Assembly (NCBI RefSeq): GCF_001424585.1
Contig: NZ_LMPJ01000001.1
Coordinates: forward strand, 464,442 to 528,441
Source of the DNA: Chryseobacterium sp. Leaf180
GTDB lineage: Bacteria; Bacteroidota; Bacteroidia; Flavobacteriales; Weeksellaceae
Direction: 5' to 3'
DNA length: 64,000 nucleotides
Made by a program: the position numbers and the translations under genes. The notes under the pieces are model-generated. The model was not told where the DNA came from, made no database searches, and worked only from the letters and a program-made list of their open reading frames with translations. Each line of letters opens with the position of its first letter. Within the stretch, counting starts at the first letter, position 1. Below, one piece after another: positions 1-8,004 of this stretch.

Positions 1-741
1 GGCATTTGCAAGAGACTTTATCATGTCTCCTTTTCCACAAATCAAAACTTCATCTACCGCGTCCCAAATTGTAGATTCTTCATCTGTATCATCGAGATGC
101 AGCAGCTGATTGATAATTAAATTTAATTTCTTATCATCGAGCCGACCGTTGAAAAGCTGGTGCGAAAGTTTTTCCTGAGAATAAAAATAAAAAACCTGCA
201 GTCTTTCGTTATATTTTTCAACTAAATCGTGCAGTTCTTCACGGAAAATAACTTCGCTGCTTGTGCGGTTTCCGTAAAAAAGAAAAAGTCTCGTACGTGG
301 TTCGGTGTGAAGAATAGTTTTAAAATGACTTAGAATCGGTGTAATTCCTATTCCCGCTGCAAAACCAATGATGGTACGAAATTCGCTTGGCTTTGAAACT
401 AAAGTAAAACGCCCTGAAGGAGCACTTACAAGGATTTCATCGCCTGTATGAAAATTTCTATACAGTTCTGAAGTAGCAGAATTTTCTGAGGAAATTTTAA
501 CTGCCAAAGAAATTTTCTGTTCAAAAGGCGCCGATGTCATTGAGTAATCACGAATCACCGTTTCGCCAAAAGCCTGAAAAATCAAACTCACAAACTGACC
601 CGCTTCAAAGCTGAAAATATCTTTTAAATCTTCGGGAATTTCAAGATCCAGCGAAAAAGAATTTTTGGTCAGGTCTTGCTTTTTAGCTATTTTTAAACGG
701 TAAAACCGGGTCGGTTTACCTTTGTAGATTTGTTGCTCCAT
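1..741 (-). CDS. PaaE-like ferredoxin/flavin reductase (3' end outside window)
   Basis: The reading frame runs from an ATG at 741 to the window edge, giving 247 residues. It is an FNR-type reductase: a flavin-binding RDYS motif at residues 64-67, an NAD(P)H-binding GIGITP at 130-135, and CGKGDM at 235-240 where the nicotinamide pocket is expected. The layout matches PaaE-type reductases, which pass electrons from NADPH through FAD to a C-terminal plant-type 2Fe-2S domain. That domain would lie beyond the window, so its presence is inferred. The gene diverges from the lipoprotein gene at 772 with only 30 bp between start codons. No other paa gene is visible, so phenylacetate degradation is only one possibility; a general ferredoxin or flavohemoprotein-like reductase fits equally well. 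Confidence 0.8.
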   Translation of the reverse strand, partial: MEQQIYKGKPTRFYRLKIAKKQDLTKNSFSLDLEIPEDLKDIFSFEAGQFVSLIFQAFGETVIRDYSMTSAPFEQKISLAVKISSENSATSELYRNFHTGDEILVSAPSGRFTLVSKPSEFRTIIGFAAGIGITPILSHFKTILHTEPRTRLFLFYGNRTSSEVIFREELHDLVEKYNERLQVFYFYSQEKLSHQLFNGRLDDKKLNLIINQLLHLDDTDEESTIWDAVDEVLICGKGDMIKSLANA

Positions 742-771
742 AAGTTCAACTCAAATTTAATTAAAATAATT

Positions 772-1338
772 ATGATAAAGATAATTTTCTCCGCGATTGT
801 GCTTACCGCAGTTGTTGGCTGTACCAAAGAAAAAACCGCTGTGACTGAAAAAACGGAAACTAAAGACTCTGTAATCGTCCAAAAACCAGCAACTTCTTCT
901 GCTCCAATTGTTGCGGATGGCTTGAAAGTCTTATCGCCGGATGACGCCGCAAAATTCTTAAATACAAAAAATGACACGCTTTACGTAACCAATTTTTTTG
1001 CAACCTGGTGCGGACCGTGCGTGAGAGAAATCCCTCATTTTAAAGATAAAATTGCTGAAGTGAAGGGTCAGCCGGTGAAAATTTCTTTCGTAAGTCTTGA
1101 TACAAAATCGGCTTGGGAAAAAGACGTTCCGAAGTTTGTCGAAAAGCAGGGCATTCAGGGAAATACCTATCTTTTGGATGGAGGATCTCTTGACGAAGCT
1201 TTTTTCAGCAAAAATTTTAAAGAGTGGAATGGCAGTGCAATTCCATTTACATATATGAGAAAGGGCGATAAAACCGACGAATATCTGGGAATGATGACAC
1301 CTGAAATTCTTGATTCTAAAATAAAGTCTTTCAAATAA
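772..1338 (+). CDS. thioredoxin-like (TlpA/redoxin family) lipoprotein
   Basis: This 188-residue protein starts at the ATG at 772. A longer start at 730 would put extra residues before an otherwise perfect lipoprotein signal, so I reject it. The signal MIKIIFSAIVLTAVVGC places the lipid-modified Cys at residue 17. After a short Thr/Lys-rich linker comes a thioredoxin fold with the redox motif WCGPC at 79-83. TlpA-like proteins of this kind act as periplasmic thiol-disulfide reductases. The gene is 16 bp upstream of an iron-type ABC permease gene and probably shares its transcript. The usual substrate-binding protein of such transporters is missing at this place. Confidence 0.85.
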   Translation: MIKIIFSAIVLTAVVGCTKEKTAVTEKTETKDSVIVQKPATSSAPIVADGLKVLSPDDAAKFLNTKNDTLYVTNFFATWCGPCVREIPHFKDKIAEVKGQPVKISFVSLDTKSAWEKDVPKFVEKQGIQGNTYLLDGGSLDEAFFSKNFKEWNGSAIPFTYMRKGDKTDEYLGMMTPEILDSKIKSFK

Positions 1339-1354
1339 TTCTGAGATTACGTTA

Positions 1355-2326
1355 ATGTCGCAGAAGTTTAAAATCCTGTTTTCAGTTTTAGTAATGGCCA
1401 TTATTCTGTTTGCTTTACTGAATCTGAACACAGGATTTTTATATTTACATTTCAGCGATTTTGTTTCTGAAACTTCGCAATCGCAGATTGCTGAAATTCG
1501 TATCAACAGAGTTTTGGTGATGATTTTGGCGGGAGTTTCCATTCCTACTTCCGGTTTTCTCATGCAGGAATATTTTCAGAATCCGCTGGCAGGACCGGAT
1601 ATTTTAGGAATAACTTCCATCGCAAGTCTTTCGGTAGCTTTTTACATTTTCTTTTCGCAAAATCTATTTATTCCCGAGATTTTTCAGAACAGCTTTATGA
1701 GCATTTCCGCCATTGGAGGAAGTTTACTGCTTATGACGCTTCTCCTTGCCGTTTCCCGTAAATTTTCAGATAAATCATATCTTATCATTTTCGGATTTCT
1801 CGTATCAGCACTTGCTGGTGCAGTAGTTTCGATGTTGCAGCTATATGCAGAAGATCAAAGTCTGAAAAACTATATTCTGTGGTCATTTGGCGCAAATAAT
1901 ACGGCGACAAAAAATCAAATTTACATTCTCGGAATTTTGGTAATCATAGGATTATTTTTCTGTTTTAAAACCATAAAACCGCTCATTGGAAATTCGCTTG
2001 GCTCGGCTTATGCACAAAGTTTTGGCGTAAATCTTAACCGCTTGAAAATATTAATTATCGCCACATCTTCTCTCCTTTCCGCTTCGGTGACGGCATTTAT
2101 AGGTCCCATTTTATTTGTCGGAATCATCGTTCCGCATTTTTGTCGGATGATTTATAATCCGTCGAAACTCTGGCATCAGTGGCTTCTTAATATGCTTCTT
2201 GGGATTGCAATCATGCTGGTATTTTCCATATTTGCCGAAAAATCGCACATTCCAATTAATGTGATCAGTTCCGTTTTCGGAATTCCGGTGATTCTGATGA
2301 TGCTTTTAAAACAGAGCAGGTCATGA
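1355..2326 (+). CDS. FecCD-family ABC transporter permease (iron/cobalamin type)
   Basis: This is a 323-residue polytopic membrane protein of the FecCD/BtuC family, which forms the inner-membrane channel for iron-siderophore, heme or cobalamin import. Family hallmarks are visible: a first membrane segment near residues 9-30, the conserved NPLAGPDILGI loop near residues 75-85, and a C-terminal GPILFVGIIVPHFCR segment that contacts the ATPase. Its length is normal for the family. The stop codon overlaps the start of the ATPase gene (ATGA at 2323-2326), so the two are translationally coupled. Substrate cannot be read from sequence, and no periplasmic binding protein gene is adjacent. Confidence 0.88.
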   Translation: MSQKFKILFSVLVMAIILFALLNLNTGFLYLHFSDFVSETSQSQIAEIRINRVLVMILAGVSIPTSGFLMQEYFQNPLAGPDILGITSIASLSVAFYIFFSQNLFIPEIFQNSFMSISAIGGSLLLMTLLLAVSRKFSDKSYLIIFGFLVSALAGAVVSMLQLYAEDQSLKNYILWSFGANNTATKNQIYILGILVIIGLFFCFKTIKPLIGNSLGSAYAQSFGVNLNRLKILIIATSSLLSASVTAFIGPILFVGIIVPHFCRMIYNPSKLWHQWLLNMLLGIAIMLVFSIFAEKSHIPINVISSVFGIPVILMMLLKQSRS

Positions 2327-3246
2327 TTTTTGATATAAAAAATGCAGATATTGGCTATGATAGCTCGCTGATTTCGGGTGTAAATACACATCTTAAAAAT
2401 GGTGATGTCTGCCTTTTGATCGGAAACAACGGCGTCGGAAAAACAACTTTAATCAAATCAATTCTTCATCAGATTCCATTATTAAACGGAGAAATCTCTA
2501 TTGACAAGCAAAACATAAAAAAGCTTTCTGTAAAAGAAGTTGCAGAGAAAATTGCTATTGTTTTTTCTAAATCTCCCGTTCCCCAAAACCAGACGGTTTA
2601 CGATCTTATTTCGCTGGGAAAATTTATTTATTATCCTTATTATTTTAAACTGAAAAACACCGATCAGAAGGAAATTGATGAAATTATTTCTTCTTTAAAA
2701 CTTAATCAGTACAGAAATACTTTACTGAAAAATCTTTCAGACGGAAATCTTCAGAAAGCATTTATTGGCCGTGCAATCGCACAAAACTCAGCAATTATCA
2801 TTCTTGATGAACCGACCACTCATCTCGATGAAAAGAATAAAATCATCATTCTAAAGACACTTCGGGAGTTGGCGAAAAAACAAAATAAAATAATTCTGTT
2901 TTCCAGTCACGACTGGCGTTTGGCAAAAGAATTTACAGATCAGATTTGGTATATAAAAGGTGAAAAACTGCATAGCGGTTTAGTTGAAGATATTTTGCTG
3001 CAACATCACGAACTTACTGATGTTTCGTTATTCAAAGTCAATAAAAATTTTATTCCGCCACACATATTTGCACCAAAAGTTGAGAAAGAAATGCTTTTCT
3101 CACTGCTGCAGAAGAATTATGATACAGATCTGTCTGATATTATTTTCACTTTCAAAGAAAACATCTGGCAGATTTCTTATAAAAACAATCATCATCAATG
3201 TTTAAACTTTGGTGAAATACTTCTTTTCCTGAACAATCTTCATTAA
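2323..3246 (+). CDS. ABC transporter ATP-binding protein (FecE-like)
   Basis: The product is the ATPase partner of the preceding permease, 307 residues long. Walker A (GNNGVGKTT) lies at about 34-42, a divergent signature LSDGN at 138-142 (normally LSGGQ), Walker B with DEPTTHLD at about 158-169, and the switch His in SSHD near 196. The family is usually about 255 residues; here some 50 extra residues follow the nucleotide-binding domain, with no motif I recognise. The start codon overlaps the permease stop. The likely role is to energise iron-complex or cobalamin-type uptake. Confidence 0.87.
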   Translation: MIFDIKNADIGYDSSLISGVNTHLKNGDVCLLIGNNGVGKTTLIKSILHQIPLLNGEISIDKQNIKKLSVKEVAEKIAIVFSKSPVPQNQTVYDLISLGKFIYYPYYFKLKNTDQKEIDEIISSLKLNQYRNTLLKNLSDGNLQKAFIGRAIAQNSAIIILDEPTTHLDEKNKIIILKTLRELAKKQNKIILFSSHDWRLAKEFTDQIWYIKGEKLHSGLVEDILLQHHELTDVSLFKVNKNFIPPHIFAPKVEKEMLFSLLQKNYDTDLSDIIFTFKENIWQISYKNNHHQCLNFGEILLFLNNLH

Positions 3247-3272
3247 ATTTTACTAATCTTGATCAGATTCAT

Positions 3273-3292
3273 ATACTATGCATGCATAGTAT
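3273..3292. promoter_or_regulatory. perfect 20-bp palindrome, probable MarR operator 1
   Basis: The sequence is a perfect inverted repeat with half-site ATACTATG around a CATG centre. It lies about 120 bp before the marR start and is nearly identical to a second site at 3357-3376. Twenty-bp palindromes of this kind are typical MarR dimer targets. Which promoter this distal copy serves is not clear. Confidence 0.65.
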
Positions 3293-3356
3293 TATGCAAA
3301 TCATACATTTAAACTTATTGATTTTCAGTGCTTTAACGTACATTAACTATTATTAA

Positions 3357-3376
3357 ATACTATGCATGCATAATAT
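3357..3376. promoter_or_regulatory. near-perfect palindrome, probable MarR operator 2
   Basis: This has the same half-site ATACTATG, CATG centre, and CATAATAT as the other arm, so one base pair breaks the symmetry. It ends 4 bp before the predicted -7 box TACATTTG of marR and therefore covers the -33 region. Binding here would block RNA polymerase, which suggests autorepression. Confidence 0.7.
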
Positions 3377-3380
3377 TTGC

Positions 3381-3388
3381 TACATTTG
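3381..3388 (+). promoter_or_regulatory. predicted -7 box of the marR promoter
   Basis: TACATTTG matches the Bacteroidetes -7 consensus TAnnTTTG and lies 26 bp before the marR ATG. The -33 region has no clear TTTG and is occupied by the palindrome at 3357-3376. Confidence 0.5.
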
Positions 3389-3414
3389 AGTAAATCAATT
3401 GTAAAACTTTTATA

Positions 3415-3864
3415 ATGGATAATGAAAAAAACAAAACCGAAAACGTAGATCTTATTTTAAAGCAAACGTGGCTTTCTGTCTCAAAAATGTACACCGAGAT
3501 GGCGCAGGAACATGATTCTACTGCTGTACAGGCACTTACACTTTTAAAAATAGATCCAAAAGAAGGCACGCGAAGCACAAATCTCGGTCCGAAAATGGCG
3601 ATTGAACCCACTTCGCTCACAAGAATCATCAAACTTCTGGAAGACAACGGATATATTTATAAAGAAAAAACTACCACTGATAAACGTGAGGTAATTATTA
3701 AACTCACGGAAAAAGGGTTGAATTCTAGAAATATGTCTAAAGAAGTTGTGGTGAATTTTAATAAGAAAGTGATGGAGAAAATCGCGCCTGAAAAACTAGA
3801 AGTTTTTAAAGATGTGATGAATGAAATAATGAAAATCGCCAACGACATCAACAACCGAAAATAA
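3415..3864 (+). CDS. MarR-family transcriptional regulator
   Basis: This 149-residue protein has the MarR winged-helix layout: an N-terminal dimerisation helix, a recognition region around residues 55-80 (TSLTRIIKLLEDNGYI), a wing with TTDKREVIIKLTEKG near 84-98, and a long C-terminal dimerisation helix. MarR proteins are usually repressors released by small ligands. Two matching palindromes sit in its own upstream region, and the fadN gene begins 62 bp downstream on the same strand with only a short weak hairpin (3888-3902) between. Control of fatty acid degradation, perhaps with an acyl-CoA as inducer, is therefore the best inference. The ligand is not determinable from sequence. Confidence 0.88.
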   Translation: MDNEKNKTENVDLILKQTWLSVSKMYTEMAQEHDSTAVQALTLLKIDPKEGTRSTNLGPKMAIEPTSLTRIIKLLEDNGYIYKEKTTTDKREVIIKLTEKGLNSRNMSKEVVVNFNKKVMEKIAPEKLEVFKDVMNEIMKIANDINNRK

Positions 3865-3926
3865 AAATCATTCAACAAATTTTATTAAAGCCGTAGGCTT
3901 TATATCACCAAATAAATAGTTTATAG

Positions 3927-6320
3927 ATGAAAAGAAGAATCAAACACGTAACGGTTTTAGGTTCTGGAATTATGGGAAGCGGTATTGCAGCACACTTTGC
4001 CAACATCGGCGTGCAGGTTCTACTGCTCGATATTGTTCCTTTTGAGCTGAATGAATCCGAACAGAAAAAAGGTTTGACCAAAGACGACAAAGCCGTTCGT
4101 AACCGAATTGCTTCTGAAAACTTTGAAAAACTGAAGAAATCTAGTCCCGCTCTACTCTATTCCCCAAAATTTGCGGAAAGAATTAAAGTCGGAAATTTTG
4201 ATGATGATTTAAAGAAGATTAAAGATACCGACTGGATTATTGAAGTTGTGGTTGAAAAACTCGACATCAAAAAATCGGTTTACGAAAAAATTGAACAGTT
4301 CAGAAAACCGGGAACTTTAGTTTCATCCAATACTTCCGGAATTCCAATCAATATGTTGGTAGAAGGACGAAGTAACGATTTCAAAAAATATTTTGCAGGA
4401 ACACACTTTTTTAATCCGGTAAGATATTTACCACTTTTAGAAGTGATCCCAACCAAAGAAACGGATCCGGAAATTGCCGAATTCTACATGAATTACGGAG
4501 CGAAATTCTTAGGAAAAACCACGGTTTTAGCAAAAGATACTCCGGCGTTTATCGCCAACAGAATCGGAGTTTTCTCGATGATGGATTTACTTCATAATGT
4601 TCAGAAATTAGGTTTAAATGTTTCTGATGTCGACAAATTAACAGGTCCAATTATTGGCCGGCCAAAATCTGCAACGTTCAGAACTGCCGATGTTGTTGGC
4701 TTGGATACTTTGGTGATGGTAGCGAACGGCGTTCGTAATAGCGGTGCTGAGGCAAATGATTTTAATGACGTTTTTGCTCTTCCAGACTACATCCAGAAAA
4801 TGGTGGATAACAAATGGTTGGGTTCAAAAACCGAACAGGGTTTCTACAAAAAAGTGAAAGGTAAAGACGGTAAATCTGAAATTCACGGTTTAAATCTGGA
4901 TACTTTAGAATACGAGCTTCAGGGAAAATCTTCATTCCCAACTTTAGAATTAACTAAAAATATCGACAAGCCAATTGATAGATTTAAAGTTTTGATTGGC
5001 GGTAAAGACAAAGCTGGAGAGCTTTACAGAAAATCCTTAGGTTCTCTTTTCGCTTATGTTTCTCACAAAGTTCCAGAGATTTCAGATGAAGTGTACAAAA
5101 TTGACGATGCGATGCGAGCAGGTTTCGGTTGGGAAAACGGTCCTTTCGAAATTTGGGATTCGGTTGGCGTTCAAAAAGGAATTGAATTGGCTACAGAAGC
5201 TGGTTATGAAGTTTCTGATTGGGTGAAAAACGTTGAATCATTTTACAAAGTAAACGAAGACGGACAAAGTATTTTCTTCGATAAAAACTCAGGAAACTAC
5301 AATAATATTCCGGGTCAGGAATCATTTATCATTTTAGATAATATCAGAAAAAACAAGACGCTTTGGAGCAACTCAGGTTCTTCGATTGAAGATTTGGGCG
5401 ACGGAATTATCAATTTTGAAATCCGTTCTAAAATGAATTCTTTAGGTGGTGAAGTTCTGGACGGCTTAAACCGGGCCATCGATTTAGCTGAAAAAGAATA
5501 CGACGGATTGGTGATCGGAAACCAGGGAACGAATTTCTCTGTCGGAGCCAATTTAGCCATGATTTTAATGATGGCCATCGAGCAGGATTGGGATGATTTG
5601 AATATGGCAATTGCGTATTTCCAGAAATCAATGATGAGAGTTCGTTATTCTTCAATTCCTGTCGTAGTCGCTCCTCACGGAATGACTTTAGGCGGTGGAT
5701 GCGAAATGACGATGCACTCAGACCGCGTTGTTGCAGCCGCAGAAACTTACATCGGATTGGTAGAAACCGGAGTTGGCGTAATTCCCGGCGGTGGTGGAAC
5801 GAAAGAATTTGCATTGAGAACTTCAAGAGAATTTCACAGTGACGATGTGAAAAACAACCGTCTTCGTGAAGCTTTCATGAATATTGCAATGGGAAAAGTA
5901 GCCACTTCAGCGTACGAAGCTTACGATATGGGAATTCTTGAAAAAGGAAAAGACATCGTAGTTGTTGATAAAAGAACGCAGATTATGACTGCAAAAATGA
6001 TGGCGAAAAGTCTAGCAGAACACGGCTACACGCAACCGATCGAGCAAACGGTAAAAGTTCTTGGAAAAGATGCTTTAGGAATGTTCTACGTTGGGACTGA
6101 TCAGATGTTAACCGGTAATTTCATCTCCGAACACGACAAGAAAATCGCAGATAAATTAGCCAACGTTTTAGTAGGTGGAAATCTTTCTGAACCAACAGTT
6201 GTTACCGAACAGTATTTACTGAATCTTGAAAGAGAAACTTTTTTACAGCTTTGTGGTGAAAGAAAAACTTTGGAGAGAATTCAATACATGTTGCAGAAAG
6301 GGAAACCTCTTAGAAATTAG
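3927..6320 (+). CDS. fadN: 3-hydroxyacyl-CoA dehydrogenase / enoyl-CoA hydratase, FadN type
   Basis: This 797-residue bifunctional enzyme performs the hydration and NAD+-dependent oxidation steps of beta-oxidation. The NAD-binding dehydrogenase domain comes first (GSGIMGSGIAAHFANIG near residues 12-28), with the dehydrogenase C-terminal domains up to about residue 460. The crotonase-fold hydratase domain is at the C-terminus, with FSVGANLA near 535, GGGCEM near 588, and a Glu in GLVETGVG near 613. This order is that of Bacillus FadN, not of E. coli FadB, and the gene order fadN-fadA-fadE here is also the Bacillus one. The thiolase follows after an interrupting four-helix-bundle gene. Confidence 0.93.
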   Translation: MKRRIKHVTVLGSGIMGSGIAAHFANIGVQVLLLDIVPFELNESEQKKGLTKDDKAVRNRIASENFEKLKKSSPALLYSPKFAERIKVGNFDDDLKKIKDTDWIIEVVVEKLDIKKSVYEKIEQFRKPGTLVSSNTSGIPINMLVEGRSNDFKKYFAGTHFFNPVRYLPLLEVIPTKETDPEIAEFYMNYGAKFLGKTTVLAKDTPAFIANRIGVFSMMDLLHNVQKLGLNVSDVDKLTGPIIGRPKSATFRTADVVGLDTLVMVANGVRNSGAEANDFNDVFALPDYIQKMVDNKWLGSKTEQGFYKKVKGKDGKSEIHGLNLDTLEYELQGKSSFPTLELTKNIDKPIDRFKVLIGGKDKAGELYRKSLGSLFAYVSHKVPEISDEVYKIDDAMRAGFGWENGPFEIWDSVGVQKGIELATEAGYEVSDWVKNVESFYKVNEDGQSIFFDKNSGNYNNIPGQESFIILDNIRKNKTLWSNSGSSIEDLGDGIINFEIRSKMNSLGGEVLDGLNRAIDLAEKEYDGLVIGNQGTNFSVGANLAMILMMAIEQDWDDLNMAIAYFQKSMMRVRYSSIPVVVAPHGMTLGGGCEMTMHSDRVVAAAETYIGLVETGVGVIPGGGGTKEFALRTSREFHSDDVKNNRLREAFMNIAMGKVATSAYEAYDMGILEKGKDIVVVDKRTQIMTAKMMAKSLAEHGYTQPIEQTVKVLGKDALGMFYVGTDQMLTGNFISEHDKKIADKLANVLVGGNLSEPTVVTEQYLLNLERETFLQLCGERKTLERIQYMLQKGKPLRN

Positions 6321-6344
6321 ACTTGAGACTGAGAGACTCGAGAC
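6319..6344. repeat. left GACT-rich imperfect inverted repeat
   Basis: A run built from GAGACT units begins inside the fadN stop codon. Its first 21 bases match the reverse complement of 6771-6790 at about 16 positions. The pair flanks the four-helix-bundle gene and could mark the ends of an inserted cassette. Confidence 0.45.
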
Positions 6345-6450
6345 TATAAGAGTTTTCAATTTTAGAATTAAAAATAGAATATAAACCTAATTTAAATCTA
6401 CTGATAATGCATAACATTAGAAAATTAAAAATCTGGAATATTCAATTGAT

Positions 6451-6759
6451 TTGTGTGTAGATGTTTATGAAGCGTTAGCAAATATGCCAAACGATGAGCG
6501 ATATGGACTTTCTTCACAAATCAAAAGGTCAGCGGTTTCAATTCCTTCCAACATCGCAGAAGGCGCAGGAAGAGATACAAATCCCCAATTTTCACATTTT
6601 TTAAATATTGCATACGGTTCTTCTTATGAACTTCAAACACAATTAATTATTTCTGAAAGATTAAATTTTATTTCACCTGAAGTAAATGAATCTTTATTGA
6701 GTAAGTTAAATGGAGTTCAAAAAATGGTTTATGTTTTTAAAGAAAATATTAATAAATAA
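6451..6759 (+). CDS. four-helix bundle protein (23S rRNA IVP family), 5' end apparently frameshifted
   Basis: The open frame codes for residues typical of the IVP/four-helix-bundle family (TIGR02436-type): RYGLSSQIKRSAVSIPSNIAEGAGR, then the FLNIAYGSSYELQTQL helix. Only a TTG at 6451 is available as start. In another frame, an ATG at 6407 encodes the usual family N-terminus MHNIRKLKIW. Adding one base near 6440 would join the two parts, so a 1-bp deletion seems likely. The family's function is not settled; members were first seen inside 23S rRNA intervening sequences. Here the gene sits between fadN and fadA, flanked by GACT-rich inverted repeats, and looks like a late insertion into the operon. 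Confidence 0.7.
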   Translation: MCVDVYEALANMPNDERYGLSSQIKRSAVSIPSNIAEGAGRDTNPQFSHFLNIAYGSSYELQTQLIISERLNFISPEVNESLLSKLNGVQKMVYVFKENINK

Positions 6760-6767
6760 TTAAATGG

Positions 6768-6790
6768 CAAGAGTCTCAAATCTCTTGTCT
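6768..6790. repeat. right GACT-rich imperfect inverted repeat
   Basis: This is the inverted partner of 6319-6344, just after the four-helix-bundle gene and 18 bp before fadA. Similarity is imperfect, so it may be a decayed end of a mobile cassette. Confidence 0.45.
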
Positions 6791-6808
6791 AAAAATCTGT
6801 AATCTACA

Positions 6809-7987
6809 ATGAAACAAGCATATATAATCAAGGGGTTCAGAACCGCCGTTGGAAAAGCTCCAAAAGGTAGTTTAAGATTCACCCGTCCCGACGTAATGGC
6901 AGCAACAGTTATCGAGAAATTGATGGCAGCCGTTCCGCAATTAGATAAAGACAGAATCGATGATTTAATCGTCGGAAACGCAATGCCGGAAGCAGAACAA
7001 GGCTTAAATGTCGCACGTTTAATTTCTTTGATGGGATTACAAACCGACAAAGTTCCCGGAGTTACCGTGAACAGATATTGCGCATCAGGAAGTGAAGCGA
7101 TTGCTATTGCTTCGGCAAAAATTCAGACTGGAATGGCGGATTGTATTATCGCAGGTGGTACAGAATCAATGTCTTACATTCCGATGGGTGGTTACAAACC
7201 CGTTCCTGAAACTGAAATAGCAAAGTCAAATCCCGATTATTATTGGGGAATGGGATATACTGCAGAAGAAGTGGCAAAACAGTTCAACATTTCCCGTGAA
7301 GAGCAGGATCAGTTTGCTTTTGAATCTCATCAAAAAGCTTTAAAAGCGAATGCAGAAGGGAAATTTGCAAGCCAAATTGTTCCTCTTCCTGTAGAATATA
7401 ATTTTCTGGATGAAAATCAGAAAATGCAGACGAAAAAATTTGATTTTTCTGTAGATGAAGGCCCGAGATTAGACACTTCTCTGGAAGGTTTAGCAAAATT
7501 AAAACCCGTTTTCGCAAACGGAGGAAGTGTAACAGCCGGAAATTCTTCACAAATGAGTGACGGTGCAGCTTTCGTAATCGTGATGTCGGAAGAAATGGTA
7601 AAAGAATTAGGATTGGAGCCGGAAGCAAGATTGGTTGCATACGCTGCAGCCGGACTTGAGCCAAGAATAATGGGAATGGGACCAATTTATGCGATTCCAA
7701 AAGCACTAAAGCAAGCAGGTTTAGAATTAAAAGATATTGAATTAATCGAGTTAAACGAAGCATTTGCATCACAATCTGTTGCTATAAAAAAAGAACTGAA
7801 CCTCAATCCAGATATTCTGAATGTGAACGGTGGTGCCATCGCGCTCGGACACCCACTGGGTTGTACAGGAACAAAATTAACCGTTCAGCTTCTCCACGAA
7901 ATGAGAAAGCGTGGAAACAAATACGGAATGGTTTCTATGTGCGTGGGAACAGGACAAGGCGCGGCGTCAATTTTTGAACTTTTATAA
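6809..7987 (+). CDS. fadA: acetyl-CoA C-acyltransferase (thiolase)
   Basis: This 392-residue thiolase carries the three catalytic signatures: the nucleophilic Cys91 in NRYCASGSEA, His348 in GHPLGCTG, and Cys378 in MCVGTGQG. It cleaves 3-ketoacyl-CoA with CoA, releasing acetyl-CoA, as the last step of beta-oxidation. It sits between fadN and fadE, the order seen in Bacillus fadNAE. The length is normal. A biosynthetic acetoacetyl-CoA thiolase is an alternative on sequence alone, but the neighbours favour degradation. Confidence 0.92.
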   Translation: MKQAYIIKGFRTAVGKAPKGSLRFTRPDVMAATVIEKLMAAVPQLDKDRIDDLIVGNAMPEAEQGLNVARLISLMGLQTDKVPGVTVNRYCASGSEAIAIASAKIQTGMADCIIAGGTESMSYIPMGGYKPVPETEIAKSNPDYYWGMGYTAEEVAKQFNISREEQDQFAFESHQKALKANAEGKFASQIVPLPVEYNFLDENQKMQTKKFDFSVDEGPRLDTSLEGLAKLKPVFANGGSVTAGNSSQMSDGAAFVIVMSEEMVKELGLEPEARLVAYAAAGLEPRIMGMGPIYAIPKALKQAGLELKDIELIELNEAFASQSVAIKKELNLNPDILNVNGGAIALGHPLGCTGTKLTVQLLHEMRKRGNKYGMVSMCVGTGQGAASIFELL

Positions 7988-8004
7988 ATTTAAAATTAAC
8001 AGTT

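Noticed and set aside
5428-5826. 132-codon minus-strand frame inside fadN
   Set aside because: It lies opposite the well-conserved hydratase domain and its Arg/Leu-rich translation has no domain; it is a shadow frame.
6402-6425. TAATG-CATAA-CATTA inverted repeat before the four-helix-bundle gene as a MarR site
   Set aside because: The half-sites and spacing differ from the sites at 3273, 3357 and 55329, and it is part of the coding start of the IVP gene.
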